Below, piece after piece: positions 5,920 to 14,044 of a stretch of DNA of 38,713 nt. The stretch comes from a virus. Within the stretch, counting starts at the first letter, position 1, and every line of letters starts with the position of its first letter. A program made the translations under genes and the position numbers. The stretch spans positions 1-38,713 of IMG/VR virus record IMGVR_UViG_3300031234_000021; one strand, 5' to 3'. The notes under the pieces were generated by a model. The model was given only the letters and a program-made list of their open reading frames with translations. It was not told the origin of the DNA and did not search any database.

Positions 5920-6126
5920 TTAAGAACCCTCACCTGACCCGCGTTCGCGCAACTGTAATCGCAAGCGGATGATCTCGACAGCCAGGCGCGATACCAGGGT
6001 CTGCGGGCGCTGGCTGTACGGCATGTGATAGCGCTCATCGACATAGCGGCCGGTCGCCATGAGCGCGAGCGCACTATCAGTGAAGGGGTGGTCCTCAGCG
6101 CGGCGCGGCGGCGGTGGCTTCGTCAT
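5920..6126 (-). CDS. Unknown small protein (68 aa)
   Basis: I chose internal ATG 6126, giving MTKPPPPRRAEDHPFTDSAL, because upstream codons look non-coding. The product has a Pro/Arg-rich start and a C-terminal helix (SRLAVEIIRLRLQLRERG). There is no clear Shine-Dalgarno sequence before the ATG. Not recognised. Confidence 0.55.
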   Translation of the reverse strand: MTKPPPPRRAEDHPFTDSALALMATGRYVDERYHMPYSQRPQTLVSRLAVEIIRLRLQLRERGSGEGS

Positions 6127-6349
6127 AGTGGCTGAACATTTGTACAGGGCAGCATCATGGATGCGGGATTGGGCGAACACAACCGGTGGTATCGCCGCCT
6201 CCAAGTACGTTCTAAGAACCACCATATCTTGGTGTCGCACAGCCTCGGCGGATCGGCCGCCTTCATCTACGCAGCGCCCATCTACGGTTCCGTATCCCCA
6301 GACTCGGGGGTTAAGCTAGTCGCTTGCATTAAACTGGAGCAGTGGGCCA
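6127..6349. other. 223-base divergent intergenic region
   Basis: This separates the minus-strand gene starting at 6126 from the plus-strand gene starting at 6350. It contains a short inverted repeat CACCATATCTTGGTG near 6219. Weak AT-rich boxes before 6350 (TTGCAT, TAAACT) may include a promoter, but no consensus pair is present. GGAG lies 11 bases before ATG 6350. Confidence 0.4.
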
Positions 6350-6640
6350 ATGGCCGCAAGTGACCTCAATTTAGATAACGAACGCATGCAGGCCGAACTC
6401 GCCAAGCTCAAGATGGAGACTCTGCTGATCGAGGCGCAAACCGCCAAGACCACCGCCGAGAACAATCAGAAGCTCGCAGTCGAAATCGGCAAGATGGTCG
6501 CCGAGACTGGCAAGCTCAATGCCGAGAACGCCAAGATTCAACGCGAGACGCGTTGGGTTTGGCTGGTCGCGCTCAGCACGTTAGGTGTCGGCATAGTAGC
6601 CGCCCTCGCCGTGATCGCGGTCAAGCTGATCCACCCTTAG
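6350..6640 (+). CDS. Coiled-coil protein with C-terminal membrane anchor, opposed to the late operon
   Basis: The 96-aa product has residues 1-65 as a nearly continuous coiled coil (AELAKLKMETLLIEAQTAK, repeated ETxKLxAENAK heptads) and residues 68-92 as one transmembrane helix (WLVALSTLGVGIVAALAVIA) ending in KLIHP. A tail-anchored topology with the coil in the cytoplasm is likely. It is the only plus-strand gene inside the leftward late region, so it must have its own promoter, as expected for a moron gene expressed from the prophage (for example superinfection exclusion). That role is inference. Confidence 0.7.
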   Translation: MAASDLNLDNERMQAELAKLKMETLLIEAQTAKTTAENNQKLAVEIGKMVAETGKLNAENAKIQRETRWVWLVALSTLGVGIVAALAVIAVKLIHP

Positions 6641-6655
6641 ACCTACTCCTCTGAG

Positions 6656-6835
6656 TCACTTGCCCGCCAGCCGGTCCCAGGCGCGGTGTATTCCGGTCTT
6701 GCTCATGGCGCTGGTGTCGATCTCATCGACCACGATGCCCGGCTCCGCGGGCGGGTGCTCGCGCTGAATCAGCGGTGCGTAGGGCGGGATCGCGGGCGCC
6801 GTCGGCTGCTTGCGCCACCACACTTGCCATTTCAT
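6656..6835 (-). CDS. Small unknown protein (59 aa)
   Basis: The start is ATG 6835, overlapping the stop of the spanin gene as ATGA. The product starts MKWQVWWRKQPTAPAIPPY, basic and aromatic, then Pro-rich, with a C-terminal helix. Not recognised; probably part of the lysis-cassette transcript. Confidence 0.6.
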   Translation of the reverse strand: MKWQVWWRKQPTAPAIPPYAPLIQREHPPAEPGIVVDEIDTSAMSKTGIHRAWDRLAGK

Positions 6836-7290
6836 GGCGTGAGCGCTACCCGAAGGATGTAGTCCTGCAATTCCCTCACCTGGGCGTCGCACGCCTGGCC
6901 GATCTTGACTACTTGGGGTCCAGGATCAAAGGCGGCGGATTGAGCACCTGGTCCAGTTGCCGCTGGTAGTTGGGCGGGACCATCGCCTCGGCTGGGGGCG
7001 GCTGGGGCTTGGGGCACAGCACCGGGCGCGGTGTCGACGCGCACGCAGTGCAAAGCAGGAACGGGCAGAGTAGGGACGCTAAGCGCTTGCGCATGAGTAA
7101 TTACCTCGGAATTTATGGTTGCCGCCTCGGTCACGGCGCGGGCCGCATTGTGGGCCTCCTGCACCGTGACCGCCGCGACATCGGCTTTCACGCAGTTCGC
7201 GGCGCCCGCGTGGCGCTCATACAGAATCAGGCTGCCGGCGAGGGTCAGCACCAGGGCCGCAAGCCATGCGACGCGCTCTAGCGAGGCCAC
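6832..7290 (-). CDS. Rz: Rz-like inner-membrane spanin subunit
   Basis: GTG 7290 start; the 152-aa product has an N-terminal transmembrane segment at residues 8-24 (AWLAALVLTLAGSLILY) and then a periplasmic Ala-rich domain with Cys residues. A separate lipoprotein ORF (6909-7094) lies entirely inside it in another frame, the classic Rz/Rz1 nesting. Spanins join inner and outer membranes and complete Gram-negative lysis. The coiled coil is weaker and the middle more Pro-rich than in lambda Rz. It follows the lysozyme and holin candidates in the same operon. Confidence 0.8.
   Translation of the reverse strand: MASLERVAWLAALVLTLAGSLILYERHAGAANCVKADVAAVTVQEAHNAARAVTEAATINSEVITHAQALSVPTLPVPALHCVRVDTAPGAVPQAPAAPSRGDGPAQLPAATGPGAQSAAFDPGPQVVKIGQACDAQVRELQDYILRVALTP
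6909..7094 (-). CDS. Rz1: Rz1-like outer-membrane lipoprotein spanin, nested in Rz
   Basis: A 61-aa product with a lipoprotein signal: basic MRKR, hydrophobic core, and a near-consensus lipobox ending LLCTAC with Cys18 as the lipidation site. The mature part is Pro-rich (CPKPQPPPAE, NPPPLILDP), as usual for Rz1. It is completely embedded in the Rz frame, which strongly supports both calls. Confidence 0.8.
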   Translation of the reverse strand: MRKRLASLLCPFLLCTACASTPRPVLCPKPQPPPAEAMVPPNYQRQLDQVLNPPPLILDPK

Positions 7291-7451
7291 GTCGGCCGCC
7301 GGTACAGGATGTGCTTGATCTCCTGCACGTCTTTGACGACCGCATCAATGTTGATGACTTCATACGAGCGGCTGCGCCGGATTTGCTCTGCAATGCGCGC
7401 TTCGCTCGCGAGGATCGCTGCCAGGATTTCCTGCTTGTCGGTGGCCGTCAT
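7278..7451 (-). CDS. Small unknown lysis-region protein (57 aa)
   Basis: ATG 7451 overlaps the previous stop as ATGA; the longer frame upstream of it is a shadow of the neighbouring gene. The product is helical and charged (KQEILAAILASEARIAEQIRR, then VVKDVQEIKHILYRR), without a membrane segment. Its end overlaps Rz by 13 bases. Not recognised. Confidence 0.6.
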   Translation of the reverse strand: MTATDKQEILAAILASEARIAEQIRRSRSYEVINIDAVVKDVQEIKHILYRRPTWPR

Positions 7452-7744
7452 TTCGCCCCCTTCATGACAAACGCCACGGCGACGCCCACCAAGAATTCCA
7501 CCACCGCGGCGACGATGACGCTGCGCACCATCCAGGTCAGGCCCTCGACCCGCGCCTCGAGCGCGCTCATGGTGTCGGTGCGATCCCGCAGACGGGTGAT
7601 TTCCGAGAGCATCGAATCTAAATTGCGAATCAACTGGACGCTGGCCGCGCCCTCTTTTTCGGCGCGTACCGCGGCCTTCAAATCCCGCACCGTGTCGGTG
7701 TAATCGCGGCGCATGGTCACGTTGGCGGCTCCTGAGCGGGACAT
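7448..7744 (-). CDS. Coiled-coil protein with C-terminal transmembrane segment (98 aa)
   Basis: The start is ATG 7744. Residues 10-68 are a charged coiled coil (DLKAAVRAEKEG, LDSMLSEITRLRDRTDTM) and residues 75-94 a transmembrane helix (SVIVAAVVEFLVGVAVAFVM). This architecture fits a holin partner, pinholin-type regulator or antiholin in a lysis cassette, but no family was recognised. It overlaps the upstream holin candidate by 28 bases and the next gene by ATGA. Confidence 0.65.
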   Translation of the reverse strand: MSRSGAANVTMRRDYTDTVRDLKAAVRAEKEGAASVQLIRNLDSMLSEITRLRDRTDTMSALEARVEGLTWMVRSVIVAAVVEFLVGVAVAFVMKGAK

Positions 7745-7947
7745 GCGAACGTGTTGTACAGGCCCAGGAGAAAGGCCGCGACGCCAAACACCGCTAAGAT
7801 GGCGCCCTGTAAGGCCGGGCTCAAAACGTGCCCTAACTGCGCGAGGTTGTTCTGCCCGTACGCAATCGCGCACGCGAGCAGCCCTAAGCACTTGGTGCGA
7901 TGGCCCCACGCCCATGTCAATTTCAGCCTGAGCCAGATGATCCACAC
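7717..7947 (-). CDS. Holin-like two-helix membrane protein (76 aa)
   Basis: The GTG 7947 start has an excellent SD (GGAGAGG about 6 bases upstream). There is an amphipathic Trp-rich N-terminus (VWIIWLRLKLTWAWG), a hydrophobic segment around residues 20-32 and a stronger one at 47-65 (GAILAVFGVAAFLLGLY). Size, helices and location right after the lysozyme make it the best holin candidate, the inner-membrane protein that times lysis. Other small membrane proteins nearby could share or hold that role. Confidence 0.65.
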   Translation of the reverse strand: MWIIWLRLKLTWAWGHRTKCLGLLACAIAYGQNNLAQLGHVLSPALQGAILAVFGVAAFLLGLYNTFACPAQEPPT

Positions 7948-8019
7948 GCGAGCCTCTCCGCAGTCATTGCGGGCCGGGGGTGTTATAGCCGCTCGCCGAG
8001 CCCGGCGCGCTGTGCCGGT

Positions 8020-8445
8020 TCACGCTGCCTCGATTAAATCCGCTTCCGCCTGGCGGCGCAGCAACAGGCCACCGAGCACCTGGCCGCCGCAGTGATCCCA
8101 CTTGAGCAGTTCGGTCTTCACGGAGGGCCAGTCCTCACGGTCGACATAGGTTTTCAAAGTCGAGGTGCGATAGTGGCCGACGCCGAGATTGAAAACGAAG
8201 TCCGTCAGCGCCAGTTGCGCGCCGGGCGCGAACGGCCCAGGGCTCTCATAAAGCAGCGCCTGTGTCGCCTCCTGCGCATCCCCTTCGAGCCAGGCCTCCG
8301 CCTGCGCTTGCGTGCAGGTGGCGCCCGGGAACACACCCATGGTGTGACCGTAGCCAATGGTCCACACGCCGTTCGGATCTGGGTAAGAGGTGAGTTTGCA
8401 GCCTTCTAAATGCCAGCGCTTGATGAAATCCGCTTCGGCACTCAC
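8020..8445 (-). CDS. GH24 lysozyme (endolysin)
   Basis: The start GTG 8445 overlaps the upstream stop as GTGA and begins just before the domain; the longer frame to 8505 is a shadow. The 141-aa product has the GH24 catalytic triad with exact T4-type spacing: Glu14, Asp23, Thr29, in LEGCKLTSYPD and WTIGYGHT. It hydrolyses the MurNAc-GlcNAc bonds of peptidoglycan. The N-terminus lacks a signal or anchor sequence, so export should depend on a canonical holin. The C-terminal half has the usual LALTDFVFNLG and LLLRRQAE motifs. Confidence 0.92.
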   Translation of the reverse strand: MSAEADFIKRWHLEGCKLTSYPDPNGVWTIGYGHTMGVFPGATCTQAQAEAWLEGDAQEATQALLYESPGPFAPGAQLALTDFVFNLGVGHYRTSTLKTYVDREDWPSVKTELLKWDHCGGQVLGGLLLRRQAEADLIEAA

Positions 8446-8615
8446 GCCGAGATCCCATACCAGAAAAGCGCGCCCAAGATCAGCCCCACCATGAACATTA
8501 CCCACGGCGCCCAGTGCGACCAGATGCTTGTCGCGTGTCCCTCGATGGCGGCGATCTCGGCCTTGATGCGCTTGAGCTCCGCCGCCGCCTCAGTTTCAAT
8601 TTCGGGTTCGCTCAC
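8442..8615 (-). CDS. Small single-span membrane protein, holin/antiholin candidate (57 aa)
   Basis: GTG 8615 and TGA 8442 both overlap neighbours as GTGA. Residues 1-30 are a charged helix (EAAAELKRIKAEIAAIEGH) and residues 36-54 a transmembrane helix (WVMFMVGLILGALFWYG). The product is directly coupled to lysozyme translation. Topology suggests the N-terminal coil is in the cytoplasm. Function is inferred from position only. Confidence 0.65.
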   Translation of the reverse strand: MSEPEIETEAAAELKRIKAEIAAIEGHATSIWSHWAPWVMFMVGLILGALFWYGISA

Positions 8616-8773
8616 AAGCCACCGCCGCGGCTGCCCGCGACCAGCACGATGACCAAAATAATCAGCAACAAGCCACCGCCGCCGAAGCCCCAGCCGTGCG
8701 AGTAGTAGCCGCCGAAGCTGCCGCCGAACGCGCCCAAAATCAACAGAATCAGCAAAATGACCCAGATATTCAT
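8612..8773 (-). CDS. DUF3309-like glycine-rich hydrophobic peptide (53 aa)
   Basis: ATG 8773. Two hydrophobic stretches (VILLILLILGAF and LLLIILVIVLVAG) are separated by a Gly/Tyr/His/Trp loop (GGYYSHGWGFGGGG), the layout of DUF3309 proteins (leucine/isoleucine-rich ends around a SxxWGY-like loop). The stop overlaps the next GTG. Lying between tailspike and lysozyme it could be a holin, but DUF3309 members also occur in chromosomes without lysis genes. Confidence 0.65.
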   Translation of the reverse strand: MNIWVILLILLILGAFGGSFGGYYSHGWGFGGGGLLLIILVIVLVAGSRGGGL

Positions 8774-8783
8774 GTGTAATCCC

Positions 8784-11105
8784 TTATTGAGCTAGGTTGC
8801 GAGTCGGGTACAGATAATCGCGGCTGTCATAGCAGTCGGACTTCACGCGCAAACTCGCGTTGTCGAAGTAGTTGGTCTTGCCGATGGCGGAGAGCACGCG
8901 GATGTTGAGTGATGTGGGACTTGGCGGCATGAAGGCGCCAATCTTCAGCTGCCTCCAACCGCCGCCGGGGTGATTGACGACAGAGAATTGCACGCCGGTG
9001 CCGCTAGAGTTCCAGATCAGCAAAAGCTGTGCATCGCCGGCATTGACCGCGATGCACCACACCGAGGCTTCGACCCAGCACGGCGACACCACATACTGGA
9101 GCGCACTTGCAATCAGCGTCGAATCGCCTTGCGCGACACTCGTGCCGCCAATCAATTGCAGGGAGCCGGGACTGCGCAGGCCCGCGCCCGCCGTCGAATA
9201 CGGATTCGCGAGACCGCCGCCCGTCAGGTTGTAAGTCCACGAGACGCCCGTGCCCGTGCCCGCATCCCAGGTGGGATTTAACAGCAGCTCGGTGTAATCC
9301 AAGGTCGCGCCCGGCAACAGGATGTTTTGATTCGAGCCGGTGCTGCCGCTCAGGCCCTTAAATCCCGTCAAGGCAGAATTAACGCCTGGCAAGAAGCCAA
9401 AGCCGTCGACATCGAGCAAGCCGGTGCAGCCGTTGTCCAAAAAGACGCCATTATTCTGCGTGCGCTGCGTGACATACCAGCCGGCGACGATGCTGCCGAT
9501 CGTGACGCCATTATTCGCCGTGGTCGCGATCGTGACACTGCCCGCCGACTCCGCGGTGATCGTGCCCCAGCCCTGAAATACCAGAGTCGAATTATAGATT
9601 GCAACCCTAGGATAGTTGCCCATGGTGCCAGCGACCCACCCCGTGGCCGTGAGTGCGCCCGCGGCATTGGCGGTGATCCCTGCGATTTGCCGATCGTCGT
9701 ATGACTTAGTGCGTATGCGGACGCCCAGCGAGCCACCCGAAATGTAAATGCCGTTTATAGCACTGCTGGCAGAGACCAGTTGTCCCGCCGAGCGCTGATT
9801 GTTGTAGTAGCGCCCGCTATCAACCGTGCAGTTGTAGACTTGCGCATACGCGGACAGTCCCGAGCCCCAGTTGTTATAGCTTTCGCAATCGACGAATTCG
9901 CAGTCGTAGCAGGACTCGCCATTGCCCGCTAAGCCGCCTGCAATCGTATCGGCGGCGAGTGCGATGCCGGCATCACCGTTCATCCACGCCACACAGCCAA
10001 TCGCCTTGATCGCGTAACAGCCCTGGTCAATGTTAAAGCCCACCAGGCAGCACTGCTGGGCCTCGCAATTGGCGAATGTGATGTGGTGCGAGCGATAGCG
10101 TAAGGACCAACCAAAACCGCCAGCCGCTTGCGGCACACCGGGCACCACCGCGGTGCCGAACGGATACCCGTCCAAGTTCGCGGTGCAGTTCACGAACTTG
10201 AGGTACGAGCAGGCACTGATGTTGACGCTATTGACGCTCGCGTCAAAGTGGCAGTTCGAGAAACGGCCCTGCGTCATGCTCTCAAAACTCGCGATGCCGG
10301 ACGGAGATTGCGTGAGATTGCAGTTGTCCATGAGCACATCATTGCCAGTGATCCGCAGCAAATAGCCAAATGGAGCGTTGACCGAAAAGGCGCTCTGATT
10401 GCCGATCAAGACAACGCCGTTCAGACGTGCGCCGGAGCCTGATATAGCGACCTGATAACTGAAGGTGCCGCCTACGATGCTCCAAGAGTTCGCCTTAGCC
10501 AGAATCGTCGAGTTCATGTTCCAGGTGAAATTATTGGCCGTGATGGCGTTCAAGGGAGAGCACAGGAACGAGAGACCGACGGGCCAGGTGGAGACCGGGC
10601 GCGTGCTTGCATTCACGACCAACACCCACTTATTGAGCGCGGCCGTATCATCGGTGAGGCCATCGCCCGCCGCGCCGTAGCGGCGCGGGTCAATCGCATC
10701 CGCGCTATACGCGAAATTGGTGGGCGTGACCCCGGCCGCGAGCTCAGCCGTGCTCTGCGGGTAGAACAAAGCACCGATGACCGCTTGCGTGATGACCGAG
10801 CCGCCGTTCCACCCCGGAACATTATCGACCGTGCGGATTGGGCTCGTCGGCGGGTCGGTATCGTTCGCCGGCGAGAGCACGATTTTGTAGTTCTTGGTGA
10901 TATCGAACCACACATTGGCCGATGCCGCCGAATCCAAGATGATCGGATTGGCGTTTTGGACAGCGGCGGTGGAATCGGTATAGGTCGCCTGCTTGGTCGA
11001 GGTGCCAGCAGCATACGTGAACAGTTTTCCTCCCACCAACGGTGCGGTGACGAGTTGATTCTCAAACTGCTGGAAGAAATTTGGCGAGAGAACGACAGTG
11101 GTCAT
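8784..11105 (-). CDS. Tailspike / tail fibre with right-handed beta-helix domain
   Basis: A 773-aa product. Residues 1-105 form a head-binding-like domain seen in podovirus spikes (SPNFFQQFENQLVTAPLVGG, TYAAGTSTKQATYTDST, IILDSAASANVWFD). Near residues 138-160 is the pectate-lyase_3 entry motif RRYGAAGDGLTDDTAALN, followed by some 350 residues of beta-helix with Asn/Cys ladders and then a beta-rich C-terminal region that may trimerise or bind receptor. Such spikes bind, and often cleave, surface polysaccharide; catalytic residues cannot be assigned by eye. Position at the end of the virion module matches P22 gp9. Confidence 0.85.
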   Translation of the reverse strand: MTTVVLSPNFFQQFENQLVTAPLVGGKLFTYAAGTSTKQATYTDSTAAVQNANPIILDSAASANVWFDITKNYKIVLSPANDTDPPTSPIRTVDNVPGWNGGSVITQAVIGALFYPQSTAELAAGVTPTNFAYSADAIDPRRYGAAGDGLTDDTAALNKWVLVVNASTRPVSTWPVGLSFLCSPLNAITANNFTWNMNSTILAKANSWSIVGGTFSYQVAISGSGARLNGVVLIGNQSAFSVNAPFGYLLRITGNDVLMDNCNLTQSPSGIASFESMTQGRFSNCHFDASVNSVNISACSYLKFVNCTANLDGYPFGTAVVPGVPQAAGGFGWSLRYRSHHITFANCEAQQCCLVGFNIDQGCYAIKAIGCVAWMNGDAGIALAADTIAGGLAGNGESCYDCEFVDCESYNNWGSGLSAYAQVYNCTVDSGRYYNNQRSAGQLVSASSAINGIYISGGSLGVRIRTKSYDDRQIAGITANAAGALTATGWVAGTMGNYPRVAIYNSTLVFQGWGTITAESAGSVTIATTANNGVTIGSIVAGWYVTQRTQNNGVFLDNGCTGLLDVDGFGFLPGVNSALTGFKGLSGSTGSNQNILLPGATLDYTELLLNPTWDAGTGTGVSWTYNLTGGGLANPYSTAGAGLRSPGSLQLIGGTSVAQGDSTLIASALQYVVSPCWVEASVWCIAVNAGDAQLLLIWNSSGTGVQFSVVNHPGGGWRQLKIGAFMPPSPTSLNIRVLSAIGKTNYFDNASLRVKSDCYDSRDYLYPTRNLAQ

Positions 11106-11108
11106 GCG

Positions 11109-12434
11109 TTAGTGCCCATAGTTAAATTCCGTCGCATAGCCCGACGCCTGCAGTGTGGGGAGACTCGCCTGCAAGCTCTCGCCGATGTCATCGCGATACA
11201 TGAGGTTCGGCACGTGCAGTTCTTTGATGGTGTCGTAGGCGCGGGCGGTGGCCTTTTTAACGCTCTTACCCATGCCGGTGACCACCGCCAAGTAATCCCC
11301 AGTGGTGCACCAGATATCACGCGTGACCACGGTAGCGCCGTCCATGTCGGGCATGGCATCGATCTTCACCGCCTGCGGGCAGATAAATTTCTGGTTCGCG
11401 CGTGTCACGCCATAGATCGGGACGTTGGCAACCTCGGCCTTGGTGAATTTGCTGTGCGGATAGTCGGGCTGCGCGAGCACGATGCCACACGCGATCGCAG
11501 GGGAAGTCACCAGCGAATCGATGCCCTTGCACGCATCGAGCATCCACTCGACCGGATCGCCCTTGTGACAGGCCCACATGATGTTGGCCGCGGGCCAGCC
11601 TAAGCGCATGGTGAGCTCCAGGGGCCGCGCCGCGCCGTCCTCGGTCACGATGCAATTCACATCGACATCGCCCAAGTGTCCCAATTTCACCAGCGCTTCC
11701 TCCAGGGGCTGCAAGACGGTATCGAACAACTTCGACTCGGCGACATACTTCAAGATGGTGCCCGACTCGCCGCAATTAGGTCCCACATCGCCGGAGAGCA
11801 GTTTTTTGAATTCGAAATTCTCATTAGGGCTACCGATGAAGCCCTCACTTCCCATCCAGCACGAGACTGCGAACTCGATGCCCTCGACAAATTCCTGCAG
11901 CATCACCGGGCCTTTGGGGTTCAACTTCAAGTCCTGCCAACGCATCAAGCGCGCGATCATGTCGGCGGCTGACTTGCCCACATAGGACAGGCTCTTGTCC
12001 TCCTCATCGCCCAACGTTTTGAACACATAGCGCGCTTCGGTTTTGCGCACGTGCGCTTCGGCGGCTTTGAGGTCAGCGAACTGCTTCCACGGCGGTACTT
12101 CGATGTTGTGCTCGGTGAAGAGTTTCATGCCTTCCGCGCGCTTGATCTCGAGCGCTGCCGATGCGCTCGACGGGCCAAACACACAGATGCCCGCCTTGCG
12201 TAAGGAATCGAGCTTGGGCATGAAGTTGTGGTTGCCGGAGGGCACCACGAGGTCTGCCCATTTGACCGACCCCAACCACGATGCGACGCGCTCTACGCCT
12301 TTAAAGCCCTTGCCTGTGTCGGGGTGGTTATCGGAGCTGAAGTAGATGCGCACCTGGTGCCCCGCCGCCACGCAGCGGCACGCCAGCGGTAACAGCTCCC
12401 CGACCGAGTCCATGGAGATCAAGAGCACTTTCAC
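11109..12434 (-). CDS. PurD-like ATP-grasp ligase in the virion module
   Basis: The 441-aa length is close to glycinamide ribonucleotide synthetase (PurD). Visible parts are an N-terminal Rossmann-like domain (MKVLLISMDSVGELLPLACR), a linker of PurD type (GPSSASAALEIKRAEGMKLF), the ATP-grasp domain (VMLQEFVEGIEFAVSCW, GDVGPNCGESG) and the metal-site strand PLELTMRLGWPAA. Two departures from PurD: the Gly-rich substrate loop near the N-terminus is absent, and the E-F-N-x-R metal motif reads E-L-T-M-R. The substrate is therefore probably not phosphoribosylamine. ATGA-type overlap with the ejection-protein gene places it in the late transcript. ATP-dependent carboxylate-amine ligation is expected. 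Confidence 0.7.
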   Translation of the reverse strand: MKVLLISMDSVGELLPLACRCVAAGHQVRIYFSSDNHPDTGKGFKGVERVASWLGSVKWADLVVPSGNHNFMPKLDSLRKAGICVFGPSSASAALEIKRAEGMKLFTEHNIEVPPWKQFADLKAAEAHVRKTEARYVFKTLGDEEDKSLSYVGKSAADMIARLMRWQDLKLNPKGPVMLQEFVEGIEFAVSCWMGSEGFIGSPNENFEFKKLLSGDVGPNCGESGTILKYVAESKLFDTVLQPLEEALVKLGHLGDVDVNCIVTEDGAARPLELTMRLGWPAANIMWACHKGDPVEWMLDACKGIDSLVTSPAIACGIVLAQPDYPHSKFTKAEVANVPIYGVTRANQKFICPQAVKIDAMPDMDGATVVTRDIWCTTGDYLAVVTGMGKSVKKATARAYDTIKELHVPNLMYRDDIGESLQASLPTLQASGYATEFNYGH

Positions 12435-14044
12435 CTGCTCTCGATATCGGCGATGGTGTTAGCCTTCTTCGGCCCCTGGCCCAAGGTGTCTTGGTAGGTA
12501 TCAGAGAGCAGGAATTTACGCGCGACGGGGCGGGCGATCATGCCGCCTAAGAGCGGGATACCGACCCCGGGACTGTGCGCCGCGGTCATAGCGGCCCCGG
12601 CCAGTCCCGCGCCGCCCTCGAGCACGGTCACCGGGACTTTGTTCTTGAGCTTGGTGGCATCGCGCGTGACTTCGCCAAACTCATCCGCGACGTCGGCGAT
12701 GAGTTTTAAGTTACCGGAGAGGGGCGCGCCCTTCTGCTGCATCTTGGCGAGTTTCACCGCCGAGATATCGCCGGTGTTGCCGAGCAACGCGGCGCGCACG
12801 CTGTGAATTTTTGCAAGCGCCGCGCGCGATTCACGCAAGCGTGCCACCAAGTCGGTCTGCCCCGCTTCGGTTGCGTGGCGCTCGATTTGATCCTCAATTG
12901 CATCGGCCACCTGGCGCTGCGCGTGGCCTAATTCATTTTGCGCGGGTGCGAGCGGCGCCTTTAAGTTCTTGCCAGAGGCAGCGCGTAAACGCCGCACTTC
13001 AAGTACTGCATCGGCCGCTTCGAAGTGCGCCTCAGCGTACTGATCGCGCAATTTGTCAATGTCGGGACTCGACACCTTTTTGAAGCTGGTACCGGGCGTG
13101 CGCCCCACCGATTCGATGGCTTTGTGATAGACATCATCGGTATCGATGCCACCCAGCGCACCGACTTCTTTGTACACCGCATTGTGCGGTTTGGCCGCTT
13201 CGCGTAACGCCGAATTGGTGACCTTGGTGCCTTTCGGTAGCCCGATCTCGGTGGCGGCGAGATTGTTGGTAACGGGCTGGTTTTTGAGCGATGCCTCAAT
13301 CGAGAGGCGCGGGGAGCCGGTTAAGCCTTCGGCAACCTTCCCTGCTTTGCCGCCGGCTTCTGAGGGCTTGAGGACGTAGCCGGCGGCGCGGGCTTTTTGG
13401 ACCATGTCAGCCTGAACGGTCTTATCGCCTTGCGAGACTCGACCATAGCCGGGGATTTCGACATCGTCAAAGTTAGGTTTGGCGGGGACGCGCTCGCGCC
13501 CGGCGCCTTTGAGCGCGCGAGCGCCTTTGAGCAGCGTTCCCGGACCCACCATATTGAGGCCCGTATCGACCGTAGCACCGGCGGCGCCCGCGACTTCAGG
13601 ACTTGCACCCAATTTTGTAAAACCCGCTGCAACGCCGCCACCAGCAAGCTTAGCAAGCTCTGCTTGGCGTGCGGGAATGTAGCCGACTGCCTTGGAAACA
13701 GCCTTGCCAACGGGTGTAGTCGGCCGATAGGTTTTGGCTTCCTCGGACTCAATGTCCGCGGTTGCCTCATCAGTGCCCTGCCCGGTGGCAATGTCATAGA
13801 TCCCTGTCAGTCCGCCCTTTGCTGCATGATACGCCCCGCTCACTAATTGCATACCAGGTTCGGCAATCGCGTTCACTATCGGGTCGGTCGCCTTTGCGAC
13901 TAAATTATACTTATTCGGGTCAAATTGTGGCTTGTCCGGCTCTGGCTTTGCCGCGGCGGGGGCGGTGACTTCAGGCGCGCTCATCCACGCGGGTTGCGCT
14001 GAGTCTGCGGAATCGACTACGGGTGCATCTTGCCAGCCCATCAC
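12431..14044 (-). CDS. Probable internal virion / DNA-ejection protein (537 aa)
   Basis: A large Ala/Lys-rich product with an acidic Pro/Ala N-terminus, predicted long helices and two glycine-rich hydrophobic patches (LAKLAGGGVAAGFTKLGAS; VLEGGAGLAGAAMTAAHS). It is third in a row of ejection-type proteins, the position of P22 gp16. These proteins leave the virion with the DNA and help it cross the envelope. The family is assigned from order and composition only. Both ends overlap neighbours by 4 bases. Confidence 0.6.
   Translation of the reverse strand: MMGWQDAPVVDSADSAQPAWMSAPEVTAPAAAKPEPDKPQFDPNKYNLVAKATDPIVNAIAEPGMQLVSGAYHAAKGGLTGIYDIATGQGTDEATADIESEEAKTYRPTTPVGKAVSKAVGYIPARQAELAKLAGGGVAAGFTKLGASPEVAGAAGATVDTGLNMVGPGTLLKGARALKGAGRERVPAKPNFDDVEIPGYGRVSQGDKTVQADMVQKARAAGYVLKPSEAGGKAGKVAEGLTGSPRLSIEASLKNQPVTNNLAATEIGLPKGTKVTNSALREAAKPHNAVYKEVGALGGIDTDDVYHKAIESVGRTPGTSFKKVSSPDIDKLRDQYAEAHFEAADAVLEVRRLRAASGKNLKAPLAPAQNELGHAQRQVADAIEDQIERHATEAGQTDLVARLRESRAALAKIHSVRAALLGNTGDISAVKLAKMQQKGAPLSGNLKLIADVADEFGEVTRDATKLKNKVPVTVLEGGAGLAGAAMTAAHSPGVGIPLLGGMIARPVARKFLLSDTYQDTLGQGPKKANTIADIESR

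Noticed and set aside
6157-6363. Plus-strand ORFs in the 6.1-6.3 kb gap
   Set aside because: Unbalanced composition, no ribosome-binding site, overlap both neighbours; likely chance.
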